A DNA stretch of 59,085 nt, from the NCBI GenBank assembly GCA_016715765.1, contig JADJZJ010000022.1, positions 1 to 59,085 of the forward strand, given 5' to 3'. Source of the stretch: Opitutaceae bacterium. GTDB lineage: Bacteria > Verrucomicrobiota > Verrucomicrobiia > Opitutales > Opitutaceae. The translations under genes were made by a program, and so were the position numbers. Below, one piece after another: positions 50,621-57,599 of this stretch; the first letter of the stretch is position 1, and every line of letters begins with the position of its first letter. The notes beneath the pieces were generated by a model. The model did not search any database and was not told the DNA's origin. It was given only the letters and a program-made list of their open reading frames with translations.

Positions 50621-51598
50621 ATGAAATACCGCCCCCTCGGCACCAGTGACATCAAGGTCTCGGAAATCAGCCTCGGCTGCTGGACGATGGGTGGTCTCAA
50701 CTGGGTCAACGGCCAGGCCAACGGCTGGGCCAATGTGAACGAGGACGAGATCACCGCCGCCATCAAGCGGGCGGTGGATGCGGGGGTGAACCATTTCGAC
50801 AACGCCGACGTCTACGGCAACGGCAAGGCCGAGCGCATGCTGGCACGGGTGCTGAAGCGGCTCGGACTTAAGTCCACCGACTACGTGATCGCGACGAAGG
50901 TCGGCCACTTTCCGGGGACGGCGGAGCATGCCTACGATCCGCTGCACATCCGCCACCAATGTGAGCAATCACTCAAGAATCTCGGTCGCGACTACATTGA
51001 CCTCTATTATCTGCACCACGGCGACTTCGGGCCGAAGGGTGAATGGCTGCAGGGCGCGGCCGACACGCTCGATGCGCTGGTGCGCGAGGGCAAGGTGCGC
51101 CTGAAGGGCCAGAGCGCCTACAGCGAGGCGGACTTCCTGCGGGCGGTGCCGGTGGTGAAGCCGATGGTGTTGCAGTCGTGGGCGAGTGCGCTCGCGCGGG
51201 ATTTCATCAGGCCCGGCGGCGCGGTGCCGCGGCTGCTGGCGGAGCACAAAATGTCGTATGTCGCCTTCAGCCCGCTCGCGCAGGGTCTGCTGCTCGACAA
51301 ATTTGACCCGGAGAAGCCGCCGGCGTTCGAGGAGGGTGATCATCGCAAAAACAGCGGCCGGTTTACCCCGGACAACCTGCGGGCGCTGAAGCCGAAACTG
51401 GCGCAACTCAAGGCGCGCTTCGGGACGACGACGGAGGATTTGTCCGCAGTGGCGCAGCGTTACCTGCTCAACCACCCGAACCTGGCCTGCGTCATCCCGG
51501 GTTTCCGCAACGAGCGCCAGGTGGCGTGCAATCTCGCGGCGGTCGGACGCGAGCTGAGCGTCGAGGACATGGCGTTCATCGAGCGGACACTGGGTTGA
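50621..51598 (+). CDS. Aldo/keto reductase
   Basis: A 325-residue NADPH-dependent TIM barrel. The catalytic tetrad is visible: Asp and Tyr in VNHFDNADVYGNGKAE near 52-67, Lys in VIATKVGHF near 88, and His in DLYYLHHGDF near 128. The Tyr-containing loop and FGTTTEDLSAVAQRYLLNHPN near 265-285 are typical. Members reduce sugar aldehydes, ketones or 2-keto acids, and this one could also act on an oligosaccharide breakdown product. ATG 50621 follows AGGCCCTTTGC with a weak ribosome site. It is a single gene between repeat elements. Confidence 0.85.
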   Translation: MKYRPLGTSDIKVSEISLGCWTMGGLNWVNGQANGWANVNEDEITAAIKRAVDAGVNHFDNADVYGNGKAERMLARVLKRLGLKSTDYVIATKVGHFPGTAEHAYDPLHIRHQCEQSLKNLGRDYIDLYYLHHGDFGPKGEWLQGAADTLDALVREGKVRLKGQSAYSEADFLRAVPVVKPMVLQSWASALARDFIRPGGAVPRLLAEHKMSYVAFSPLAQGLLLDKFDPEKPPAFEEGDHRKNSGRFTPDNLRALKPKLAQLKARFGTTTEDLSAVAQRYLLNHPNLACVIPGFRNERQVACNLAAVGRELSVEDMAFIERTLG

Positions 51599-51629
51599 GG
51601 ATCCGTCCTTCCGGTGTCTATGGACAGGT

Positions 51630-51722
51630 TGTAGGGCGTCACCTTGGTGACGCCTTGACGCGGCTTCCGCATTTGCCGCCCAGTCCTGGTTTCGAAGGCG
51701 CGGACCAAGGTCCGGCCCTACA
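51630..51722. repeat. REP-G pair
   Basis: GTAGGGCGTCACCTTGGTG at 51631 faces GGACCAAGGTCCGGCCCTAC ending 51721. The asymmetric pairing is the same as at 30335. Confidence 0.85.
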
Positions 51723-51725
51723 ATT

Positions 51726-52544
51726 TCAGCGCAATGACGCCAGCGCGTCGCTGATCGGCACGGTCTGGCGCTGGCGGTCGAGGAAGAAATTGATCTCGGT
51801 GTAGCCGACCGACTGCAGCGTGCGCAGGGCGGCGGCGTAGCCGTCGCCGACCCGGCGGGCGACATGCGCGTCGGAGCCGAGCACGACCGGGATGCCGCGC
51901 TCGCGCATCATCCGCAGCATGGTCGGGCTGGGGTTGATCTCGGCAATGGCCTTCTGCAGGCCGCTGGTGTTCAGCTCCATCGCCACGCCGGAGGCGGCGA
52001 TGCGATCAAGCGCCCGCGCGATGAAGGGCTGGATGCGGTTGAAATCCCAGGCGGCCGGCGCCTCGTTCTTCACGAGGTCGGGATGCGCGAGGGTGTCGTA
52101 AAGCCCGGTCTCGGCGGAATCGGCGAGGTGCTGGAAATAGGTCTGCTGGTATTCAAACCAGTCGCCGCGGAAGTAGCGGGCGCGGTATTCCGGCACCTGC
52201 ATGTGCACGGAGCCAAGGACGTGGTGCAGCGGATGCCGGGCATGGAGTTCCTTCAGCCAAGCTTCGGTGCCGGGGAAGAAATCGCTTTCCAGACCGAGGC
52301 GGACGTCCACCCGGCCGGCGAACTCCTGGCGCGTGGCGCCAATCAGCGCGACGTAATCCTCATACTGTTCCGGCGCCATGCGCACCGGGGCCGAGATGCC
52401 GTCCGGCAGCGGACAGTGGCAGGTGAAGATGATGCCCTTCAGCCCGCGCGCCTCGGCCTGCGCCGCGTACTCGGCGGGAGTGCCCTGGGCATGCTTGCAG
52501 AGGGTCGTGTGACAGTGGGATTCGTAGAGGAGCGGTGCGGACAC
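51726..52544 (-). CDS. PHP-domain histidinol-phosphatase (HisK type)
   Basis: A 272-residue PHP-family phosphoesterase. The metal-binding residues are visible: YESHCHTTLCKHAQGTPAEYA near 7-27, FTCHCPLPDG near 40, LGLESDFFPG near 85, and later LGSDAHVARRVGDGY near 232. The length and fold fit HisK histidinol-phosphate phosphatase of the histidine pathway, although other PHP phosphatases cannot be excluded. No his genes lie near. It starts with GTG at 52542-52544, nine bases from the E element that follows upstream. The stop is just before a REP-G arm. Confidence 0.75.
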   Translation of the reverse strand: MSAPLLYESHCHTTLCKHAQGTPAEYAAQAEARGLKGIIFTCHCPLPDGISAPVRMAPEQYEDYVALIGATRQEFAGRVDVRLGLESDFFPGTEAWLKELHARHPLHHVLGSVHMQVPEYRARYFRGDWFEYQQTYFQHLADSAETGLYDTLAHPDLVKNEAPAAWDFNRIQPFIARALDRIAASGVAMELNTSGLQKAIAEINPSPTMLRMMRERGIPVVLGSDAHVARRVGDGYAAALRTLQSVGYTEINFFLDRQRQTVPISDALASLR

Positions 52545-52552
52545 GGAAAGAA

Positions 52553-52652
52553 ATCGTTCTCGTACTCGTAATCATTCCCGTTCTCGCAGCGTTCACCCGC
52601 CGGCGTGGGCACAGCGGGGAGAACGATCAGGAGAACGAGAAAGAGAACGATT
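52553..52652. repeat. Family E inverted repeat without ORF
   Basis: AAATCGTTCTCGTACTCGTA at 52551 and TTCCCGTTCTCG face GAGAACGATCAGGAGAACGA and GAGAACGATTT ending 52652. The loop near 52590-52617 contains CACCCGCCGGCGTGGG. The GH88 stop codon lies at its right edge. Confidence 0.75.
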
Positions 52653-54065
52653 TCAGAAGAACGTATAGTACTGCCCGGCGGCGAGGCGCTGGATCAGGAG
52701 CGCGAGTTCCATTGTGTGGTAATCGCCCCACATGGAGGATTCGCCGCAGGGAACCTTGCAGCCCTTCGGGATGTGATCCCAGCCGTTCGGGCGGTGATAC
52801 ACGCTGTGCAGCAGGAGACCCTGGTGCTTTTTGTCGGTCGAGAGGTAGGGCTCGGCGAAGAGCGTGTTGGCAATGGTGAGACCGGCCTGGAAATACTTCT
52901 GGCCGGCCGCCTTGTCGCCGTTGGCCGCGAGGTAGTTGCCGAGGCGGATGAGGCCCTGCGCCGCGATCGCGGCGGCGGAACTGTCCACCGGCTCATGGTC
53001 GTTGTAGGGATCGGCCTTCTTCTTCGTGAAGTCGCCGAGCTTGTGCGTGTTGAGCGCGCAGCTGTCCCAGTAGGGCACGCCATCGAGGGCGGAGTAGCCG
53101 TCGATATAGTAATCGCTGGCGGCGCGGGCGGTCTCGAGGAAGAGGTTGGTGACGGCGCGACGGCCGCCGACGGCGTCGAGGTCGGCGCCCTTGACGGTCT
53201 CGAGGAACTCGAGCTGCTCGGCATAGCCGCAGATGATCCAGGCGGCGCCGCGGGTCCAGGTGGTGAAGGCGGAATAGCCCTGCTGCGTGCTCGGACAGCG
53301 GAACTGGCCGTCGTTGCGGTTGAAGATCGACTCGTGGGCGACCCGGCCGCGGACGTCGTAGCTGTCCCGGCCCTGGCCGAAGAAGACGTTGAAGCGCGCG
53401 GTGGTGGCGGCGTGCTCGATGGCGCGGTGCAGGAGGTTGATGGGCTTGTCGCCCTCGCCCATCAGCACGTGGCCGAGCTGGTGCGCGACGACGAGGGCGC
53501 GCATGGAGCGGATCGTGTCGGAGAAGAGCGACTGCGGACCGTTGAAGGAATAGATGTAGCCGCTGGGGACGACACCGGGTGACCCGGCCACCGGGGACCA
53601 GGGGGTGCGGACGTTCGTGGTGGCATGGCGGGCGGCCTGCACGGCGCCGGAGGCCTTCAGGGCGACCTCGGTGTAATCGAGCTCGTACTGGTTGCTGCGG
53701 GTCTTTCCCTCGAGCATCAGGCGGCGGAGATTGCCGTAGGTGGAGACGTTGTTGAAGCCGTGGTCATGCACGCCGACGTGCGAGACGTGCGACGCCATGT
53801 ACTTCAGGGTCTTCTCGCGGCCGAGCTTGAGGAAACCCTCGTCGCCGGTGGCGTCGTACTGCAGGAACGACATGCCGAACTGGAACCCCTGCGTCCACTC
53901 GGTCCAGCCGCGCGAGGTGTACTTGCCCTTCACGGTGAAGACCGGCGTGCCTTTGGCGGAGTCCCAGGCGCCGTCAATGGCGCGGATCTTCTGGCCGGCG
54001 AGTTCGAACACGCGGGCGACCTTCTTTTGGAGCTTCTGCGGAGTGAGCTTGGCGTCGATTTTCAT
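52653..54065 (-). CDS. Glycoside hydrolase family 88 (unsaturated glucuronyl hydrolase)
   Basis: 470 residues. It removes the unsaturated uronic acid left by polysaccharide lyases, an intracellular step in breaking down pectin-like, ulvan-like or glycosaminoglycan chains. It has the (alpha/alpha)6 barrel, with SFLQYDATGDEGFLKLG near 70-85, the aspartate-rich HVGVHDHGFNNVSTYGNLRRL near 95-115, FTTWTRGAAWIICGYAEQ near 260-278, and VDSSAAAIAAQGLIRLGNYL near 350-370. These are the catalytic and substrate-binding signatures of GH88. No signal peptide. It stands alone, without lyase, SusCD or regulator genes nearby. Confidence 0.85.
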   Translation of the reverse strand: MKIDAKLTPQKLQKKVARVFELAGQKIRAIDGAWDSAKGTPVFTVKGKYTSRGWTEWTQGFQFGMSFLQYDATGDEGFLKLGREKTLKYMASHVSHVGVHDHGFNNVSTYGNLRRLMLEGKTRSNQYELDYTEVALKASGAVQAARHATTNVRTPWSPVAGSPGVVPSGYIYSFNGPQSLFSDTIRSMRALVVAHQLGHVLMGEGDKPINLLHRAIEHAATTARFNVFFGQGRDSYDVRGRVAHESIFNRNDGQFRCPSTQQGYSAFTTWTRGAAWIICGYAEQLEFLETVKGADLDAVGGRRAVTNLFLETARAASDYYIDGYSALDGVPYWDSCALNTHKLGDFTKKKADPYNDHEPVDSSAAAIAAQGLIRLGNYLAANGDKAAGQKYFQAGLTIANTLFAEPYLSTDKKHQGLLLHSVYHRPNGWDHIPKGCKVPCGESSMWGDYHTMELALLIQRLAAGQYYTFF

Positions 54066-54133
54066 AAAAAGAATGAAGCACGTTGCGGAGTCCGGCGGGG
54101 CGAAACAAGGGCGAAAAGAACCTGACAGTACTT

Positions 54134-54225
54134 GGGTAGCGTCCGGCCTCCGGCCGGACGGTTGGGCTACCGCATGCGGTCATCGCTCCAGGTCCGTCCA
54201 AGGAGGGAGGCCGGACGCTGCCCAA
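54134..54225. repeat. REP-A pair, variant
   Basis: TTGGGTAGCGTCCGGCCTCC at 54132 faces GGAGGCCGGACGCTGCCCAAG ending 54226, with GCTACCGCATGCGG inside. The pair is closer to GTAGCGTCC than to the other REP-A copies. Confidence 0.7.
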
Positions 54226-54262
54226 GCTTGCAGGGGATGCGGCGCTCGGGATACTTGTGGGC

Positions 54263-54841
54263 ATGTCGGATCTGTTCCAACGGTTCATTTTGGCCTTCAT
54301 CCCCCTGTTTGTGGCCATCGACCCCATCGGACTTGCGGCGATTTTCCTGGGGCTGGGCACGGGGGTGCCGCCGGAACGCCGGCAGAAGATCGCCAACCAG
54401 GCCACGTGGACCGGGGGGTTGGTGGCACTGGGCTTTCTCTTTCTGGGCCAGAGTGTTTTCACGGCGCTGGGCATCTCGGTGGGTGATTTCCAGATCGCGG
54501 GCGGTCTCATCCTTTTCATCCTGGCGGCCAAGGACCTGATCCAGTCGGCGGCGGAACCGGAGAAGCTGCCGGACGACTTCGGCATCGTGCCGCTGGGCAT
54601 GCCGCTGATCGCCGGTCCGGCTTCGATCACCACCCTGCTGCTGCTGGCGCAGACGCAGGGTCTGCTCATGACGCTGGCCGCCTTGGTGGTGAATCTCGTG
54701 ATCGTGATCCTGGCGCTGCACTACAGCGAGTGGCTCGGCCGCAAGATCGGGCCGACGGGCATGCGGGCGATTTCCAAGATCATCTCGATGCTGCTCGCGG
54801 CCATCGCCATCAGCATGATCAGGCGAGGCATGGCGGGGTAA
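54263..54841 (+). CDS. MarC-family integral membrane protein
   Basis: A 192-residue inner-membrane protein of the MarC (UPF0056) family with six hydrophobic segments: FQRFILAFIPLFVAIDPIGLAAIFLGLGTGV at the start, WTGGLVALGFLFLGQSVFTALGI near 47-70, and GMPLIAGPASITTLLLLAQTQGLLMTLAALVVNLVIVILAL near 115-155. The PIG and AGPASI motifs are diagnostic. The function is unknown, and old claims of antibiotic resistance are not supported. ATG 54263 is used rather than GTG 54257. Confidence 0.85.
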   Translation: MSDLFQRFILAFIPLFVAIDPIGLAAIFLGLGTGVPPERRQKIANQATWTGGLVALGFLFLGQSVFTALGISVGDFQIAGGLILFILAAKDLIQSAAEPEKLPDDFGIVPLGMPLIAGPASITTLLLLAQTQGLLMTLAALVVNLVIVILALHYSEWLGRKIGPTGMRAISKIISMLLAAIAISMIRRGMAG

Positions 54842-54843
54842 AA

Positions 54844-55033
54844 TGTAGGGCGGGGTTTCCGAACCCCGCCTGGGAGCGCGACCAGCCTGCCCTGCGTAGG
54901 CCCGGCGAAGGGGGCCCTCGGTCGCAATCGGAAATAATTCCAAGGCCCGGGAAAGAGGACGATTAAGAGAACGAGAAAGATTGGATTCCAGCGTCTGTCT
55001 GAAAAGGCGGGGTTCGGAGACCCCGCCCTACAA
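54844..55033. repeat. Composite repeat: REP-B ends enclosing L with M module and one E arm
   Basis: GTAGGGCGGGGTTTCCGAACC (54845) is followed by family L (GGGAGCGCGACC) interrupted by TGCGTAGGCCCGGCGAAGGG, then GGTCGCAATCGG, then an E arm (GATTAAGAGAACGAGAAAG), then GGATTCCAGCG. The right REP-B, GGCGGGGTTCGGAGACCCC, ends GCCCTAC at 55033. The layout is the same as at 49008-49186. Confidence 0.75.
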
Positions 55034-55044
55034 CTGATGTGTCT

Positions 55045-56286
55045 TTACCCCGCGAACGTCGTCAGCAGCTCCGCGTAGATTTTTGCCGAGGCGACGAGCT
55101 CGCTGATCTTGGCGCGCTCGTTCACCGCGTGGTAATCCTCGCCGCCGGGGCCGTAGCCGAGGGTGGGAATCTTGAGGTGATGGGCGAAGAAGTGCATGTC
55201 GTTGAAACCGGTCGACACGTTGAAGACGGCCTGCTCCTTCCGCACCCGGGTTACACAGGAGGCCATGGCGGTGAAAAAAGGGTGCTTCGGGGCGTGGAAG
55301 CACGGGTGGTTGTCCGAGACCTTGGTGACCGTGATGCGGCAGTCCGGGATTTTCCGGGCGGCGGTGGCGAGGGCGGCGCGGAGTTCGCGCTCGGCTGCGG
55401 CCACGGTCTCGATGGCGAGCACGCGACGGTCGATGGAAAACCGGGCGAGCGCCGGCACGGTGTTGATCTTGCCGCCCTCGCCGGCGCTGAACACGCCGCC
55501 GATATTGAGGGTCGGGCGCATGGTGAGGCCCTCGGGGGTGACAAAGGTGCGCTTGGCGAGACGCTGCTTGTAGGCGCCGAGCCCGAGGACGAGGGCGGAC
55601 ATCTTTTCGAGGGCGTTGATGCCTTTTTCGGGGACGGAGCCATGCGCGGCCTTGCCGTGTACGGTAACCTCGAGCCAGACAACGCCGTTGTGTCCGCAGC
55701 ACACGGTGTTGTCCTCGCCGCCTTCCATCACGATGGCGTAGTCCGGACGGATCGGGGCGTTTTTCACCAGCCAGCCCGTGCCGAGCAGCGAGTCGGTTTC
55801 CTCGTCGGCCGTGAAGGAGACCTCAACATTCAGCTTGGGCGTGGTGCGGGTGGCGCGCAGGGCCTGAAGGGCCAGCATGAGACTGGCCATGGAGCCCTTC
55901 ATGTCGGAGGTGCCGCGGCCGAAGATCCAGCCGCCGGACACGGCGCCGCTGAACGGACTGCCGTGACGCCACTGGCCGGAGACTGGCACCACATCGTAAT
56001 GGGCGTTGAAATGGACGGTTTTCCGGGCGCCGCGGGCGGCGAGCTTGCCAAGGACATTGAAACGCGGAAACGCATGCAGCTCCGGCGGCAGGCTGCGGCG
56101 GAGCAGCGCCGGTGGAATCGCGTAGCGGCGGGTTTTCAGCCCGAGGGCGGTCAGCTCATGCGCGAGGTAGTTCGTGATGGTGTCGTAATTCTGGCCGGGG
56201 GGATTGACCGTGGAGATGCCGACGAGCTGCTGCAGCCGGGCGACCAGGTCGGAGGAGTGGGCATCGATGTAGGCGGCGGGAGTCAC
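55045..56286 (-). CDS. M20-family metallopeptidase / deacylase
   Basis: A 413-residue zinc hydrolase of the ArgE/DapE/ACY1 group. The ligand motifs are VHFNAHYDVVPVSGQWRHGSPFSG (first His and Asp) near 105-128, IFGRGTSDMKG near 137, VSFTADEETDSLLG near 170 (catalytic and metal Glu), and GPGGEDYHAVNERAK near 380-395. The middle lid domain spans about 195-310. Members cut acyl-amino acids or dipeptides, and the substrate is open. GTG 56286 is chosen because conserved sequence starts with VTPAAYIDAHSSDLVARLQQLVGI. Upstream in-frame codons look non-coding, but the true start could be further up. It is divergent from the DUF985 gene. Confidence 0.8.
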   Translation of the reverse strand: MTPAAYIDAHSSDLVARLQQLVGISTVNPPGQNYDTITNYLAHELTALGLKTRRYAIPPALLRRSLPPELHAFPRFNVLGKLAARGARKTVHFNAHYDVVPVSGQWRHGSPFSGAVSGGWIFGRGTSDMKGSMASLMLALQALRATRTTPKLNVEVSFTADEETDSLLGTGWLVKNAPIRPDYAIVMEGGEDNTVCCGHNGVVWLEVTVHGKAAHGSVPEKGINALEKMSALVLGLGAYKQRLAKRTFVTPEGLTMRPTLNIGGVFSAGEGGKINTVPALARFSIDRRVLAIETVAAAERELRAALATAARKIPDCRITVTKVSDNHPCFHAPKHPFFTAMASCVTRVRKEQAVFNVSTGFNDMHFFAHHLKIPTLGYGPGGEDYHAVNERAKISELVASAKIYAELLTTFAG

Positions 56287-56439
56287 GGCGGAGAGGAATT
56301 GAGGTGAAGGGCAGGCGGTGGCCCGGTCTGATGCAGAATGGCGGACACGACCATGGCAGGACGACTGGTGGGATGAAGCGAGCGCCTTTTTTGGAGGCGA
56401 AGCTGGAATAATCGGCAAGTTTCCCGCTAACTGGGGGAT

Positions 56440-56919
56440 ATGACGGCAGGGGCGGAAAAAATGATCGCACGGCTGAGCCTCGCACCCCTGCCGGTCGAGG
56501 GAGGTTTTTACCGGCGGACGTGGCTCAGCGCCGACTTGCGTCCCGACGGCCGGTCCACCGGATCGCAAATCTGGTACTTGATGACCCCGGAGGCGTTTTC
56601 CGCCCTGCACCGGCTGGATGCGCCGGAGCGGTGGGAATTCCAAGCCGGGGATCCCATCGAGCATGTGCAACTCGATCCGCGCGATGGCACGGTGCGCGTG
56701 CAGATGCTCGGGCACAGCACCCGCCGGAGCCTCGTGGTGCCCGCGGGCAGCTGGCAGGGCGCACGACTGGCGGCCTGTCCGCATCCCAGCGGCTGGGCAC
56801 TGCTCGGCTGCGGCATGAGTCCGGCATGGGACGAAAAGGGCTTCGAACTTGGCCGGCGCGACGATCTTCTGGGGGTATTTCCGACCGCAGCTAGGTTGAT
56901 TTCCGCGCTTACAAGATGA
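56440..56919 (+). CDS. DUF985 cupin-fold protein
   Basis: 159 residues forming a single cupin barrel of the DUF985 family: LAPLPVEGGFYRRTWLS near 13-30, SQIWYLMTPEAFSALHRLDAPERWEFQAGDPIEHVQL near 45-80, and LVVPAGSWQGARLA near 98. The final MSPAWDEKGFELGRRDDLL is the family tail. The function is unknown, and related cupins may bind metals or sugars. The stop overlaps the frame before pdxH, and the pair could be cotranscribed. Confidence 0.8.
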   Translation: MTAGAEKMIARLSLAPLPVEGGFYRRTWLSADLRPDGRSTGSQIWYLMTPEAFSALHRLDAPERWEFQAGDPIEHVQLDPRDGTVRVQMLGHSTRRSLVVPAGSWQGARLAACPHPSGWALLGCGMSPAWDEKGFELGRRDDLLGVFPTAARLISALTR

Positions 56920-56960
56920 CTTTTGACAGGGTTCGGCCGGTAGTGCAGATTGATGGCATA

Positions 56961-57599
56961 ATGTCTCTGGCCCACCTGAGAAAAGATTACACGCTTGCCG
57001 GCCTGGCAGAATCCGACCTCACGAAGGATCCTTTCCGCCAGTTCGACAAGTGGTTTCAGGAGGCGGGGGCGGCGAAGATTCCCGAGCCCAATGCGGCGAC
57101 GCTGGCCACGGCCACGCGTGAAGGCCGGCCCGGTGCGCGCACGGTGCTGCTCAAGGGTGTGGATGGCCGCGGCTTTGTTTTTTACACGAGCCAGGAGAGT
57201 CGCAAGGGCCGCGAACTGGAGGCCAATCCGCGCGCGGCGCTGGTTTTCCCGTGGATTGCGATGGAGCGGCAGGTGATCGTCGAGGGTCCGGTGACGCGGG
57301 TGTCGCGCGAGGAGGCGGAGGCCTATTTTCACAGCCGGCCGCCGGCGCACCAGTTGAGCGCCTGGGCGTCACCCCAGAGCACGATCATCGCCAATCGCAG
57401 CATGCTGGAGGAAAGCTACAAGGCCCTGGAAAAAAAACACGCCGGCCGGCCCGTGCCGCTGCCGCCGCAATGGGGCGGCTACCGGCTGAATCCGGAGACG
57501 GTGGAGTTCTGGCAGGGCCGGCGCAACCGGCTGCATGACCGCCTGCGCTACCGCCGGGAGGCGGACGGCGGCTGGATCATCGAACGACTCGCCCCGTGA
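56961..57599 (+). CDS. pdxH: Pyridoxine/pyridoxamine 5'-phosphate oxidase
   Basis: FMN-dependent oxidation of pyridoxine or pyridoxamine phosphate to PLP, the cofactor needed by several enzymes in this window. 212 residues, the normal size. Conserved segments are DPFRQFDKWFQEA near 23, LATATREGRPGARTVLLKGVDGRGFVFYTSQESRKGREL near 44-82 (FMN), and SRPPAHQLSAWASPQS near 130. The C-terminal WGGYRLNPETVEFWQGRRNRLHDRLRYRR near 170-198 is the PROSITE-like signature. ATG 56961 is preferred over 56916. The next gene overlaps its stop by four bases (GTGA). Confidence 0.93.
   Translation: MSLAHLRKDYTLAGLAESDLTKDPFRQFDKWFQEAGAAKIPEPNAATLATATREGRPGARTVLLKGVDGRGFVFYTSQESRKGRELEANPRAALVFPWIAMERQVIVEGPVTRVSREEAEAYFHSRPPAHQLSAWASPQSTIIANRSMLEESYKALEKKHAGRPVPLPPQWGGYRLNPETVEFWQGRRNRLHDRLRYRREADGGWIIERLAP

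Noticed and set aside
3569..55033. CRISPR arrays
   Set aside because: Repeats are abundant but occur as inverted pairs with variable spacing, not as direct repeats with uniform spacers. No cas gene was seen.
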